Shown: positions 1 through 8,469 of the stretch, one piece after another | How the letters are laid out: every line of letters begins with the position of its first letter | How positions within the stretch are numbered: position 1 is the first letter of the stretch | Translations under genes and position numbers: made by a program | DNA from: Pandoraea oxalativorans | Lineage (GTDB): Bacteria > Pseudomonadota > Gammaproteobacteria > Burkholderiales > Burkholderiaceae | Reading direction: 5' to 3' | Length of the DNA stretch: 64,000 nt | Assembly (NCBI RefSeq): GCF_000972785.3 | Contig: NZ_CP011518.2 | Location: 248,001-312,000 of the forward strand | The notes under the pieces: generated by a model | What the model was told of the DNA's origin: nothing | What the model saw: only the letters and a program-made list of their open reading frames with translations | The model's database searches: none

Positions 1-140
1 AGGGCGCGGACCCGCCCCGAGGGCGGGCTCCGGCGGAGGCCTCGAGCCGCGCACTCCAACGCACGGATTAAGGGGGGGCCGACGGGGACCAACAGGAGGA
101 CCAGCAGAGGGACCGCCCGGGAGGACCCAAAGAGGGGGAG

Positions 141-179
141 CAAACCGTGGGACCAAACCGTGGGACTAAACGGTGGGAC
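141..179. repeat. 13-bp tandem repeat, three units
   Basis: Two identical CAAACCGTGGGAC units are followed by a third, TAAACGGTGGGAC. The function is unknown. Confidence 0.8.
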
Positions 180-244
180 CGAACGCCAGGCAACGGCCGG
201 GCGCCGGCACCGCCCGCCTCGCACTCGGGCCGGCGGCGCGCTCA

Positions 245-262
245 GGCCTGAGCGCTCAGGCC
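245..262. repeat. 18-bp perfect palindrome
   Basis: GGCCTGAGCGCTCAGGCC is self-complementary over its full length. It lies about 170 bp beyond the sctW stop codon. It could form a hairpin in the operon's 3' RNA or be a protein site. Its half-sites (TCAGGCC) resemble half of the T3SS box, but the spacing differs. Confidence 0.6.
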
Positions 263-430
263 GCCGGCGCGCGTTGCGCGGGCACAGGCGGCGCCGGGCT
301 CGGCCCCCCAATGAACGCGGGTCAGACGGGGAGGGTGGGGAGCGTGCCCCGTCGAACGCGGCCCGGCGTGGCGGGCGCGCCGCGAGCCCCGCTCCTCGCG
401 AGGCCCGCGTGAGCGCGCCGGGCACATCGC

Positions 431-1492
431 TCACTCGGCATGGCGGTCCCGCAGTTCCGCGATTGCGCGCTCGAGCTGGGCCTTATGCTCCCCATCGTCA
501 AAACAGTCCTCCGGGGACAATTGCACCAGCCGACCGAGCCCATGGGCGACGCGATAGTGCTGCCCCTCTTCGAGCGGGGGGAGCGTTTCGGCGACGCTGT
601 CGGGGCTGCTCCACACTTGTTCGGTGAGCCGTACCAAGCATCGGAGCAGGACTTCGCCGTCGATCCCGGGCACCCCCAGCGTTTGGGCGATCTGGTGGCA
701 GTGAGCCTCGAGGCTCAGCACGCGTAGCAATTGTCGCAGGTCGCCGATGACCGCCGCCAAGTGGCTGCCCACGATCGGCTGACCGCTGGCGGACAACTCA
801 TACGCCAGCACCTTCATCATGGTACGCACCTTGCCTGCGCGCTGCGCGGGCTCGCCCAGCGCCTCCAACCAATACGACAGCTTGCGCTTCTGCGCGTAGG
901 CCGCCGTGCCGTCGGGCTGCTCGTTGGCCAGATGGTACAGGCTGACGAGTTCGCGGCGCAACGCCGGCGGAGGGTTAGGGAATTCGAGCGAGGCAAACAG
1001 CGAGAGCGCCAGGTTCCCGTCGGCGCCCAACTGCGCAAGGGCGTCTTCAAGGCGAGCGCGCAACTGCGGGTCGAGCGTGCCCCGCGCCAGCCACGCCGCC
1101 AGGGTCAGCGCGGCCTGTCCGGCGTCGCCGGTTTGGGCCAGCAGCGCCGCGAGCGGTTGTGACGCATGCATCCAGTCATGCGGGCCCGCCTCGAGGATGC
1201 CGTCCAGCTGCGCGCCTTCGACCGCGCTGACTTCCGTGACGAGTTTCTGGATGCGCACGCGCACAGTCTCGTCTTTGCCCGGCGTGCGCCGTGTCTCGCG
1301 CTGCCGCCCGCCGAGCGCGAAGGCGAGATTTTCCTCGGTTTCCCGCAACGCGTCCCCTTCAAACTCAAGGAGTTGCGCCAGCGCCGTCGAGGTCACCGAT
1401 TCAGGCGGCGGCGCCGAGGGCGCGCGGGTCGGTTGCGCGTCGGGGAGCGTATTCGACGAAATGTCGATCGTCGGTTGAAAGATTCTAATCAT
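431..1492 (-). CDS. sctW: SctW-like T3SS gatekeeper (YopN/HrpJ family)
   Basis: This 353-aa protein fits the SctW/YopN-TyeA gatekeeper family, which holds back effectors until translocators are secreted and acts at the cytoplasmic face of the export gate. The N-terminus is polar and Pro/Ser-rich, as in a secreted protein. The remainder is helical, with an HrpJ-like region at about residues 40-200 and a TyeA-like C-terminal part (motif EQVWSSPDSV then an acidic tail). The start overlaps the sctL stop by 8 bp and is preceded by GGAGATGGCCC. It is the last gene of the visible operon. The call rests on position, length and general likeness. Confidence 0.75.
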   Translation of the reverse strand: MIRIFQPTIDISSNTLPDAQPTRAPSAPPPESVTSTALAQLLEFEGDALRETEENLAFALGGRQRETRRTPGKDETVRVRIQKLVTEVSAVEGAQLDGILEAGPHDWMHASQPLAALLAQTGDAGQAALTLAAWLARGTLDPQLRARLEDALAQLGADGNLALSLFASLEFPNPPPALRRELVSLYHLANEQPDGTAAYAQKRKLSYWLEALGEPAQRAGKVRTMMKVLAYELSASGQPIVGSHLAAVIGDLRQLLRVLSLEAHCHQIAQTLGVPGIDGEVLLRCLVRLTEQVWSSPDSVAETLPPLEEGQHYRVAHGLGRLVQLSPEDCFDDGEHKAQLERAIAELRDRHAE

Positions 1493-2642
1493 GGGCCATC
1501 TCCCAGGGTTCGTCCGCGAAGTCCGTGAGCCATGTCGGCGGGCACGGGGGGGCCGCCTCGCGCCGGCCGGGGTCGGCGAGCGCGTTCGATGTCGGCGTGA
1601 AGGTCGGTGTCAGCGCGGAGGCCGCGTCGCGGCGCGCGTCGAGCATCGCGTCAAGGTCCCGGTCAAAGCCGAGCCCAAGGTCCCGGTCAACGTCAAGGCC
1701 GAGGTCCGGGTCAAAGTCACGGTCAAGGCCAAGGCCAAGGCCAAGGTCAAGGTCACGGTCCGGCTCAAGGCCGAGCTCCGGGTCAAGGTCACCGCCCGGC
1801 TCGCCGTCACGCGCAAACGCATATGGCGCGTCGGCTTGCGTGTCGACTTGCGTGTCGACTTGCATGTCGACTTGCATGTCGGCGTGCATGTCGGCTTGAG
1901 TATCGAGCTCGGCGTCGGCGTCAGCGTCAGCCGGCATGTCGGCCTGCAGGTCGGCTTCCGCGTCGGCTTGCGCGTCGGCGCCCGGCACCGAGGTGTCGGG
2001 CGCGCGGGCGAATTGGGCAAGCAGCGCCGCCTGGTGCGCGGGCGCATCCAGATGCAGGCGCAGGCGCGCGTTCTCAAGGCGCGCCTGACCGGGGGCGAGC
2101 TCGGCGTCCGCTACAACGCTCAATGCCGGAGTGGCCGCCCACGCCTGCGTGGCTTGCCCGAGCGCCTCAGGGGCCACCGCCAACGTGAGGCGCCCCTGCG
2201 GCAGCAACTCGGCGACGCGCCGCTCCACGTGCCGCAGCACGCGCTCGTTCGGATCGCGTTGCCCCAGCACCTCCTCGAGCACCTGCGCGGTCAGGCCACG
2301 CCAGCGGTGCGCGAGTTCCGCCGCAAGGCGTTGCGCGAGCCGATGCTCGGCGCACAGCCATTGCACCGTCTCCTCGACGGCCTGCGCCTTGGCTTGTTGA
2401 GCCAGCGCGTCGGCCTGCTCACGCGCGGCGGCGAGCACCTGCTCGGCCGCCTCGCGCGCCTGCTCGAGTGCCGTGGCGCCGGCGTCGCGCAGCGCGTCAG
2501 CCTCGGCGTGCGCGGCCGCGAGCAGCGTCTCACGCGCCGCGGCATGCTCGCGGCGTCGCGCCAGCTCCGCTGCGGGCACGATCGCGCCCGTCGGCAGCGG
2601 CCCGGGCAGTTCGTGCACCACAATGCCCAAAGGGTTGTTCAT
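1485..2642 (-). CDS. sctL: SctL stator protein with acidic repeat extension
   Basis: SctL (YscL/HrpE) links the T3SS ATPase SctN to the sorting platform in the cytoplasm. Residues 25-100 are Ala/Glu/Gln-rich and likely coiled coil, followed by the conserved stator region to about residue 210, with FliH-like sequence around VLRHVERRVAELLPQG. The usual family length is a little over 200 aa, but this protein is 385 aa. Residues 215-335 are an acidic low-complexity extension built of AD(M/T)QVD-type and DLGLGLDRD-type repeats. The start overlaps the sctK stop (ATGA). The core call is firm; the extension is unexplained. Confidence 0.85.
   Translation of the reverse strand: MNNPLGIVVHELPGPLPTGAIVPAAELARRREHAAARETLLAAAHAEADALRDAGATALEQAREAAEQVLAAAREQADALAQQAKAQAVEETVQWLCAEHRLAQRLAAELAHRWRGLTAQVLEEVLGQRDPNERVLRHVERRVAELLPQGRLTLAVAPEALGQATQAWAATPALSVVADAELAPGQARLENARLRLHLDAPAHQAALLAQFARAPDTSVPGADAQADAEADLQADMPADADADAELDTQADMHADMQVDMQVDTQVDTQADAPYAFARDGEPGGDLDPELGLEPDRDLDLGLGLGLDRDFDPDLGLDVDRDLGLGFDRDLDAMLDARRDAASALTPTFTPTSNALADPGRREAAPPCPPTWLTDFADEPWEMAHD
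1653..1985 (-). repeat. Asp-rich coding tandem repeats in sctL
   Basis: Short in-frame DNA repeats encode residues 220-330 of SctL. One block repeats a 12-bp unit (GTCGACTTGCGT-like on the plus strand). The other repeats AAGGTC/AAGGCC hexamers, encoding Asp-Leu and Gly-Leu runs. Such arrays are prone to expansion and contraction by slippage. Confidence 0.75.
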
Positions 2643-3193
2643 AGCCACCTCATGAGCTTGACAAGAATCGGTTCGACCGGCCGCGCGGGGGCCGGGTGGG
2701 TGGAGGGCGGCCAGCGCAGTCGACACACGCGCACGGCGGGGTCGGTCGCGCCGCCGAGCCACGCCGCGCCCAGATCGGCGGCCACGCCCGGCAGCGCCTG
2801 CGGCGCCACCGTGGCGCGACCGCCGCCCGTCGGCAACAAGGCCTGCAACTGGCGCTGGGTGCCCGCATCGAGTGCGTCCGAAAGGGCCTCCCGGTACGGT
2901 TTGAGCAACAAATAGTCGGGGCTGCCCAGCGCCCACAAGCCCAGCGCCAAGCACAGCGTGCGCGCGCGCGCGGCGTTGCCGAGCAGCACGGCCGCGGTCT
3001 CGGACACGGGCGGCACTGGGCCCGCGTGGCGCAGGCGCGTCGCGATCAGCGTGTCGAGCAGCGGGCGCAACAACGCCTGGGTGGCGTAGGGCCGGCGCCA
3101 CGCCGCAAGCTCGACGCTGTCCCACCAGCCCGGGTCCATGTCGGCCCCGGGGCGGTGCCAGAGCGCGTAGAGCCCTTGCACGGCGGGGCTCAT
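2639..3193 (-). CDS. sctK: SctK-like sorting-platform accessory protein
   Basis: This 184-aa protein sits between sctJ and sctL, exactly where sctK (yscK/pscK) lies in Ysc-type operons. SctK is a pod component bridging SctQ and SctD. The sequence is Trp- and Leu-rich (early motifs DPGWWDSVEL and ALGLWALGSPDYLLLKP), consistent with the family's helical fold. The start overlaps the sctJ stop, and its own stop overlaps the sctL start (both ATGA), so translation is probably coupled. The assignment leans on synteny as well as sequence. Confidence 0.72.
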   Translation of the reverse strand: MSPAVQGLYALWHRPGADMDPGWWDSVELAAWRRPYATQALLRPLLDTLIATRLRHAGPVPPVSETAAVLLGNAARARTLCLALGLWALGSPDYLLLKPYREALSDALDAGTQRQLQALLPTGGGRATVAPQALPGVAADLGAAWLGGATDPAVRVCRLRWPPSTHPAPARPVEPILVKLMRWL

Positions 3194-3897
3194 GGCGCCA
3201 CCGCCTTCGGGCGGCGGCGCCACCACAGCGTGAGCGCGCCCACCCCGCCGAGCAGCGCCACGCCCCCGGCCGCGGCGATGGAGCGCCACGGGAGCGGCTG
3301 CACGGGGGCCACAGGCGGCGGCATAAAGCGATAGTCGGCGCGCTGCAGCGTGAGCGTGATGCGCTCTGGCGCGAGCCCGGGGATGCCGCCGCGCACCAGC
3401 GCGCGAATTTCGGCCTCCCGCGAGGCCAAGTTGGCCTCCGGGCTGTACTTGATAAACACCGCCGCCGAGGTCGGGCCGGCGACCTCGCCCTCGCGGGCGA
3501 GGGGGTCGGCCACCGAGACTTCGGCCACAATCACACCGTCCATGCTCGAGAGCATTTTCTCGAGTTGCTGGCTCTTGAGGAAGCTCAGCTTGGCGTCCTC
3601 CTGGCGCGGCGAGGTCACCAACTGGCCGCTGGGGAACAGGTCCTGCATCGACACCGTCTTGCGCCGCGGCAGACCGTTCTGACGCAGCACCTCGACCGCG
3701 TTGACGAAGTGCTCCTCGTCCACCTGCAGCGAACTGCCGTCCTTGCCCGCGGCCTTCTCGGCCGGGATCTTGTTATAGATGAGCAGCGCCAGCATGTGGT
3801 TGGCCTCGCTCTCATCGAGCTTGCTGTACAACTCGCGCTTGCAGGCCACGAGCAGCGGCAGCATGCACACCAGCAGCAGCCATCGCGACGCTTTCAT
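3190..3897 (-). CDS. sctJ: SctJ inner-membrane ring lipoprotein
   Basis: SctJ (YscJ/PrgK/HrcJ) forms the inner ring of the basal body in the inner membrane. The 235-aa product has a signal peptide with a lipobox ending LVAC (Cys19). Two ring-building domains follow, with the typical motifs LYSKLDESEANHMLALL and LLSSMDGVIVAEVSV-like sequence. A transmembrane helix lies near residues 208-226, followed by WWRRRP. Length and layout are standard. The start overlaps the sctI stop by ATGA. Confidence 0.95.
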   Translation of the reverse strand: MKASRWLLLVCMLPLLVACKRELYSKLDESEANHMLALLIYNKIPAEKAAGKDGSSLQVDEEHFVNAVEVLRQNGLPRRKTVSMQDLFPSGQLVTSPRQEDAKLSFLKSQQLEKMLSSMDGVIVAEVSVADPLAREGEVAGPTSAAVFIKYSPEANLASREAEIRALVRGGIPGLAPERITLTLQRADYRFMPPPVAPVQPLPWRSIAAAGGVALLGGVGALTLWWRRRPKAVAP

Positions 3898-4217
3898 GAT
3901 TGGTTCACCAATTTGTTGATGCCCTGCACGCCGAAGTTGACCCCCTTGGAGATGGCATCGGCGGCGACGGCGTTCTCGTGCAGGCGAAGCTGAACCTGGA
4001 GCAGGCCCGCGGCGCCCGTCGGCCCGGACGCGCCGACGGACGACACCAGATTGTCCGCCGCGGCGGTGTTCGGGTCCGCCCCCGAGCTCGCATCGAGCGG
4101 GCTCTTGAGCAGGGCCGCAAAGCGCTGCTGCAGCGAGGCGCTGGGTTCGCCGGGCTGGCCGGGCTGGCCGGTGGCGGCCGTGCCGCCCAGGGTGCGCAAA
4201 AGGTTGTCAATGTTCAT
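3894..4217 (-). CDS. sctI: SctI inner rod protein
   Basis: SctI (YscI/PrgJ) forms the inner rod or adaptor between the export gate and the needle. The 107-aa protein has a Gly/Pro/Ala-rich N-terminal half. Its amphipathic C-terminal helix (LLQVQLRLHENAVAADAISK) ends in GVNFGVQGINKLVNQS, typical of YscI-like rod proteins. It lies between sctG and sctJ with ATGA overlaps on both sides. Confidence 0.88.
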   Translation of the reverse strand: MNIDNLLRTLGGTAATGQPGQPGEPSASLQQRFAALLKSPLDASSGADPNTAAADNLVSSVGASGPTGAAGLLQVQLRLHENAVAADAISKGVNFGVQGINKLVNQS

Positions 4218-4507
4218 GAGCAGGACTCCGGCGGGGTGAGTGAGTTCGGCATCTGTTGGGTTTTCATCAAGACCAGCCCGCGCAACTGCACGCAGTCATC
4301 GGCGCTGAGCTTGGCCAAGCGCTTGGCGGCCGCTCGGTAACGGCCCAAGCTATACAGCAACATGGCCTCGCAGCGCGCCAACTGCTGCGGATCGTCGATC
4401 CAGTCGGGCAGCGCGGCCAAAATCTCCTTGACCTCGGGGCGCAGGCGCTGACTGACCGCGGCAAAACTCAGCTCGACGATCAGACGCGGAAAGCTCGGGG
4501 GCGACAT
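4214..4507 (-). CDS. sctG: SctG-like needle chaperone (YscG type)
   Basis: YscG/PscG proteins are TPR-like chaperones that, with SctE, bind the monomeric needle subunit in the cytoplasm. This 97-aa protein has a TPR-like stretch (LARCEAMLLYSLGRYRAAAKRLAKL) and directly follows sctF, as expected. The start is about 16 bp after the sctF stop, and its stop overlaps the sctI start. The assignment is based on order, size and the TPR-like helix pair. Confidence 0.75.
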   Translation of the reverse strand: MSPPSFPRLIVELSFAAVSQRLRPEVKEILAALPDWIDDPQQLARCEAMLLYSLGRYRAAAKRLAKLSADDCVQLRGLVLMKTQQMPNSLTPPESCS

Positions 4508-4523
4508 GGCACGCTCCTCAACG

Positions 4524-4742
4524 TTAGAAGTTGTGCACGATGGCGGCCATCGTGTCCTTGGTGGCTTTCTCGGCGCTACTGAGCGTGGTAAAGGCGATGT
4601 TCCACGTTTGCATCGCGGTTTGCAGCCCGAGCAGACTGGCGGCGTCGCCCTTGTTCGCCGCGGTCGCGACCGCTTGGTTCAATTTGGCGTCGGCGTTGGC
4701 GAGCGTCGCCGCGAAACTGTCGGTGAGTGCATTGAAATCCAT
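4524..4742 (-). CDS. sctF: SctF needle subunit
   Basis: This 72-aa protein has the helix-turn-helix hairpin of YscF/PscF needle subunits and ends in the conserved amphipathic tail (ATKDTMAAIVHNF). It polymerises outside the cell into the secretion needle. The Met start is preceded by AAGGAGTTTCCC, a strong ribosome site. Unusually, the regulator gene upstream has no stop codon and reads straight into this frame. SctF can therefore be made alone from its own start and possibly also as an AraC-SctF fusion. Confidence 0.92.
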   Translation of the reverse strand: MDFNALTDSFAATLANADAKLNQAVATAANKGDAASLLGLQTAMQTWNIAFTTLSSAEKATKDTMAAIVHNF

Positions 4743-5474
4743 GGGAAACTCCTTAAGGTCGTGGGTGCGCGCCGCGTGGAGCTGGCGCGCCTGTTGTCGT
4801 GCGTCGCGCGGTGACACATGAAAATGGCGGCGAAAGCTCTCGGAAAAGTGCGCCGCGGTGCAAAAGCCACATTCCAGCGCGATCTCGATCACTTTTTTGG
4901 AGGTCGTCTCCAGTAGACGACGCCCGTGCTCGAGACGTTGGGCCTGCAGCCAATGTTTGGGCGAGGTGCCGAACTTGTCCTTGAACAGCTGCGTGAATTT
5001 GCGCAGCGGCAGCTCCAGCGCCTCGGCATACCGCGTCACCGGCCACGGTTCGAGCCGGTGCTGGTGCAGAAAGTCGCACAGCGCGAAGTCGGCCGACACC
5101 AGATGGCGCAGCAGCGTCGAGCAGCGCGTGCGCTCGGCCACCAAGCAGTACGCCAGCGTAAAGCGCCACATGGCGTCGGGATTGAGCTCGGCCAAACGCG
5201 CCACCGCGTCGAGCATGCCGGTCTCCGCGGGCACCGCCTGGGGCTGGTGGGGCGCGAGCGCGCGCGCACACCCCCCGTCGACCAGCAGGGGCTGCACGTC
5301 GCGGAACACCGACTGCAGCGACGTGCCACACAGGCTGTAGACGTGCGCGCCGCCGCACGGCGACGGCGGCGTGCCGCCGGCCACGAGCCACAGGCCCGGG
5401 GCCACCGCATGCGCGCTCGCGCCGACGTGCAGCGTGCCGTGGTGTCGAACGAGAATCATATGCAGACTGGACAT
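4743..5474 (-). CDS. AraC-family T3SS regulator, open into sctF
   Basis: The 244 codons before the sctF start encode an AraC/ExsA-like activator. Residues 1-130 form an N-terminal domain of its own type, and residues 145-230 carry the two HTH motifs. The second HTH is clear (KKVIEIALECGFCTAAHFSES, then HFHVSPRD). The start at 5474 is chosen for the AAGGAAGGCACG ribosome site; an ATG at 5534 overlaps the T3SS box and is unlikely. There is no stop before sctF, so the full open frame is 316 codons. The gene lies inside the T3SS cluster behind a T3SS box, suggesting autoregulation and control of the box regulon; both are inference. Confidence 0.85.
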
Positions 5475-5533
5475 CGTGCCTTCCTTGGTTGGCGTCTTAC
5501 ACACATGTTCGGGCAGCGCACGCGCGGACCCCA

Positions 5534-5549
5534 TCAGGTCTTCACCTGA
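5534..5549 (-). promoter_or_regulatory. T3SS box upstream of araC-sctF operon
   Basis: TCAGGTCTTCACCTGA is an inverted repeat of TCAGGT/ACCTGA with a 4-bp centre. Reading toward araC, a -10-like GAACAT lies 23 nt beyond it (5505-5510). The araC ribosome site and ATG follow at a normal distance. Confidence 0.75.
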
Positions 5550-5570
5550 AGCGCCGCGCCGCGCCCGGCC

Positions 5571-5795
5571 TTAGACGGGGTTCAGGCGCCGCCAGACCCG
5601 CTCGACCACCCGGATCCCGGCCAGACAGGCGACGCGCCGACGCTCCAAGCTCGCGTAGTCCTGCGCGCTGTGCTGCTCGCGCTGCTGTTGACCCAGCGCC
5701 ATGAGCTCCGCCTCCAGGCGGCTCAGGATTTCGCGACGCAGATCGCCGCAGCGGTCGGCCGCGAGTCGCTCTTCGATTTCACTCAGTAAAAACAT
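5571..5795 (-). CDS. sctE: SctE-like needle co-chaperone (YscE type)
   Basis: This 74-aa, highly charged helical protein directly follows sctD, where yscE/pscE lies in Ysc-type operons. YscE pairs with YscG to hold the needle subunit in the cytoplasm. The start has a GAGAGG ribosome site 19 nt after the sctD stop. It is the last gene of the sctC unit; a T3SS box then opens the next operon. Sequence similarity in this family is weak, so position and size carry the call. Confidence 0.62.
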   Translation of the reverse strand: MFLLSEIEERLAADRCGDLRREILSRLEAELMALGQQQREQHSAQDYASLERRRVACLAGIRVVERVWRRLNPV

Positions 5796-5814
5796 CAGAA
5801 CCTCTCGACTTAGC

Positions 5815-6993
5815 TTAGTGATGAAGGGGGAGAAAAACCAATTCGCGGCGCCCGGCGAGTGAGACGCCGGTCGCGCCAATGGCGATGACTTGCAAGCCGT
5901 GGGCCACCGTGCTGCCCACCACCAAGCGCAGACCGTTACTGAGCTGGACATAGGGCGCCTTGGTGTTGCCGCCCACCCCGGCGATGGGCGCCGGCAGATA
6001 ATCGGCGCGCCCGCTGTCGCGGCCGGCGCCGACAAAGCGCAGCGGCACGACGCGGCCGGGCTCGGCGCTCGCGCGCGCCAAAAAGGTTTGCAGTCGCGCT
6101 TGCTGGGCGGCCTCGAGCTGACCGGAGAACAGCCATCCGCGCTCCGCGCGGGTGGCACTCAGGCCGGTGAGCAGCCCGGCGGCTTGCAGCCGTGGCAACA
6201 GGGCGGTGAGTTCGTCGCCGCCGCGATCGGTGAGCTGCCAGCCGCTCAGGCCCGACAACTTGTCGAGCGCGTCCACCAGCGCGGTGCCGTCGCTCACGAC
6301 CGGGCCGTCGATCTCGGCACGGCCGGCCTCGTCGACCGTGACGCGCACGTCCAGATCGCCGAAACTGGCCATCAGCGAGCGCACCGCTTGGCGCAACTCG
6401 TCTTGGCACACGGTCTCGGTGCGCAGGTGCACGCCGGCCGCGCGCAAGCGCGTGGTGAGCGCCTGCAACCGGGCACTGTCGCGGCAACGCCCGGACAATT
6501 CGAGGGTGTGCTCGCCGAGCCAGCGCGCGGTGATCCCGGGCTCGCCCGCCAGCGCTTGGGGCAACCAGTCGCGCGCACTCGGCGGTGCCGCGACCGGCGC
6601 CGGCAACAGACTCCAGCCCAGCGCGCCGGCAAGCGCCAGCGTCACGATCAGCAGGCCCGCCACCCGGCCATAGGCGCGCCCGCGCGGCGGCACGCCCGGG
6701 TGCCCGAGCTCGGCGTCCGCCGGCCCCCACACCAGCGCCACGCCGGCCAGATCGACCACCTGGCGCGGGGGCAGCGCGCCCGGCGCACAGCGCCGACCGT
6801 TGACCCAGCACGGCGTCGCGCTGGTGAGCGTCACGCCCGCCTCGCCAACCTCCAGCGTGGCCGTGCCGCCGCCTTCGAGCGGCAGCGCGAGATCGCTCTC
6901 GTCGCCGCCGACGCTAAACGGCCCGGGGGGCAACCGCAGTTCGTGGCCGGCGAGCGGACCGCGCAATAATTTGAGTTTGTATGCCGCTTCCAT
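5815..6993 (-). CDS. sctD: SctD inner-membrane ring protein
   Basis: SctD (YscD/PscD) forms the outer of the two inner-membrane rings. The 392-aa protein has a cytoplasmic FHA-like domain (residues 1-100, including GGDESDLALPLEGGG and VNGRRCAPG). One transmembrane helix lies near residues 108-128 (VAGLLIVTLALAGALGW). Periplasmic ring-building repeats follow to the C-terminus. It begins 6 nt after the sctC stop, so the two are probably co-translated. Length and layout are normal for the family. Confidence 0.9.
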   Translation of the reverse strand: MEAAYKLKLLRGPLAGHELRLPPGPFSVGGDESDLALPLEGGGTATLEVGEAGVTLTSATPCWVNGRRCAPGALPPRQVVDLAGVALVWGPADAELGHPGVPPRGRAYGRVAGLLIVTLALAGALGWSLLPAPVAAPPSARDWLPQALAGEPGITARWLGEHTLELSGRCRDSARLQALTTRLRAAGVHLRTETVCQDELRQAVRSLMASFGDLDVRVTVDEAGRAEIDGPVVSDGTALVDALDKLSGLSGWQLTDRGGDELTALLPRLQAAGLLTGLSATRAERGWLFSGQLEAAQQARLQTFLARASAEPGRVVPLRFVGAGRDSGRADYLPAPIAGVGGNTKAPYVQLSNGLRLVVGSTVAHGLQVIAIGATGVSLAGRRELVFLPLHH

Positions 6994-6999
6994 GAGGGG

Positions 7000-8469
7000 T
7001 TACACCTGACGCGGTTCGGCTTTGATGAGGAACAAGCGGATCACGCTGCGCTCGTTCTTGGCGGTGTTACGGAACAAGCCCCCGATCAGGGGGATGTCAC
7101 CGAGCAACGGAATCTTGCGCTCGCCCTCGGTGTGTTCGTCTTGCACGAAGCCGCCCAGCAGCAGCGCTTGGCCGATGTTCAGCGTGGCCTGCGTGGCGAT
7201 TTCGGCGTTCTGCACTTGCGGCAGCGGCTCGGCGAGGCTCAGCGGTTTGTCCTGGCGCCCGTCCTGAATATTGAGCGTGAGCAGCACCCGGTCGCCACTC
7301 GGCTCGTGAATGATGCGCGGCGTGACCCGCATCAGCGCCCCCGCGGTGATCGCCTGCAGTTGGGCGCTCTTCTCGCTCGACACCTTGGTGTAGAACGTAA
7401 TGCTGCGATCGAGCACGGCCTGCACGTTATCGAGCGTGACCACCGAGGGCCGCGAGACGATCTTGGCCTTCGAGGTTTCGGTCAGGGCGTGAATGCGCGC
7501 CATGAAACTGCCCGAGTTGGGGACCAACGAGGAGAAGCTGTCGGAGCTCATCGTGCCTTGGTTAAAGCTCACCGAGCCGCCGCCGATGTTGGCCGCGGCG
7601 GACCAATCGATGCCCAACTGATTCACGTCGCCCGCGTTCACATCGATGATGGCCACCGAAATCTCCACGAGCGTGGGGCGTTGGTCCAATTGCGGGATCA
7701 GCACCTCATACACACCCATGTTCTTTTTGCGATCGCGCACCAACACGGCGTTTTGCCGCGTGTCGGCGGAGAAGGTGGGCAGTCCGCCGGTGTCCACGGG
7801 CATCGCCGACTTGTTATCCGGGATCGGCATGGCGCGGCCTTGCGCCATCTCGCGCAGCACCGAGGTCACCCCCGGCACGATGACGTTCTGGCTGCGATAA
7901 CCGTAGCTGCTGTCGGCGGCGTTGGCGTACTTGAGCGGGAAGATCGCGATCGTTTCTTTGTTTTGCTCCTGATTCAGGTTTTGATCGTCGAGCTGTTTGG
8001 CCAACACGCCCACCCGACTCAGGCAGACCGGCACGCCGCTGATTTGCAGCGCATTCCCGCCCACCGCCTGCACCCGACACGCCGTGGGGTCCATCTGCCG
8101 ACTCTGGCCGATCAAGCGCGAGAGCTCGGCCCCGCTCAGGTAAGCGGGCGTGAGCAAGGTCTGGCCCATTTCTTCAGCCTTATAGATGTACAGCGTGTTG
8201 CCGTCGTAATACGGCGTGAGCTGGTACAACCGCGCGAGCTCGCCGAGCGCGCGCCCCGGCGGCGTGTCTTGCAGCGTGCCGGCATAGGCCTCCGTGATCT
8301 TGGGGCTCACCACCACCGGCAGGCCGTAATTCGCCCCCAAGTCTTTGAGCACCGAGGCGAGCGGCGTGTTGCGGCTCGAGATAAAGAAGGCCGGCCCCCG
8401 CCAAGCAATGGGCTCGGCGCACACGTTCGTGCAAATCAAGGCTGCGGCGATCAGGCTGGGGTACTTCAT
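7000..8469 (-). CDS. sctC: SctC outer-membrane secretin
   Basis: SctC (YscC/PscC/HrcC) forms the outer-membrane channel of the T3SS. The 489-aa product has a Sec signal peptide (residues 1-18, cleaved near CAEP). N-terminal ring domains follow, and then a C-terminal secretin domain with VEISVAIIDVN, the SRPSVVTLDN element and a final IPLLGDIPLIGGLFRN motif. The start is chosen for a GGGAGATTTGT ribosome site and the signal peptide. The upstream gene's stop overlaps this start (ATGA). It is shorter than many secretins but complete across all domains. Confidence 0.95.
   Translation of the reverse strand: MKYPSLIAAALICTNVCAEPIAWRGPAFFISSRNTPLASVLKDLGANYGLPVVVSPKITEAYAGTLQDTPPGRALGELARLYQLTPYYDGNTLYIYKAEEMGQTLLTPAYLSGAELSRLIGQSRQMDPTACRVQAVGGNALQISGVPVCLSRVGVLAKQLDDQNLNQEQNKETIAIFPLKYANAADSSYGYRSQNVIVPGVTSVLREMAQGRAMPIPDNKSAMPVDTGGLPTFSADTRQNAVLVRDRKKNMGVYEVLIPQLDQRPTLVEISVAIIDVNAGDVNQLGIDWSAAANIGGGSVSFNQGTMSSDSFSSLVPNSGSFMARIHALTETSKAKIVSRPSVVTLDNVQAVLDRSITFYTKVSSEKSAQLQAITAGALMRVTPRIIHEPSGDRVLLTLNIQDGRQDKPLSLAEPLPQVQNAEIATQATLNIGQALLLGGFVQDEHTEGERKIPLLGDIPLIGGLFRNTAKNERSVIRLFLIKAEPRQV

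Larger units (their letters stand above)
1..430. other. Non-coding region downstream of sctW
   Basis: I see no supportable gene here; the long open frames are GC-rich shadows. The stretch holds three tandem 13-bp repeats and an 18-bp perfect palindrome. It follows the last visible gene of the minus-strand T3SS operon, so it could contain that operon's terminator, but there is no T-tract. Confidence 0.5.

Noticed and set aside
160..627. Long plus-strand frames antisense to sctW and in the GC-rich left end
   Set aside because: Arg/Pro/Gly-rich composition with no ribosome site; they overlap the well-supported sctW and are typical GC shadows.
1491..2915. 474-codon plus-strand frame opposite sctL/sctK
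   Set aside because: It is the antisense of the sctL repeats, reading as Val/Lys repeats, and conflicts with the coupled T3SS operon.
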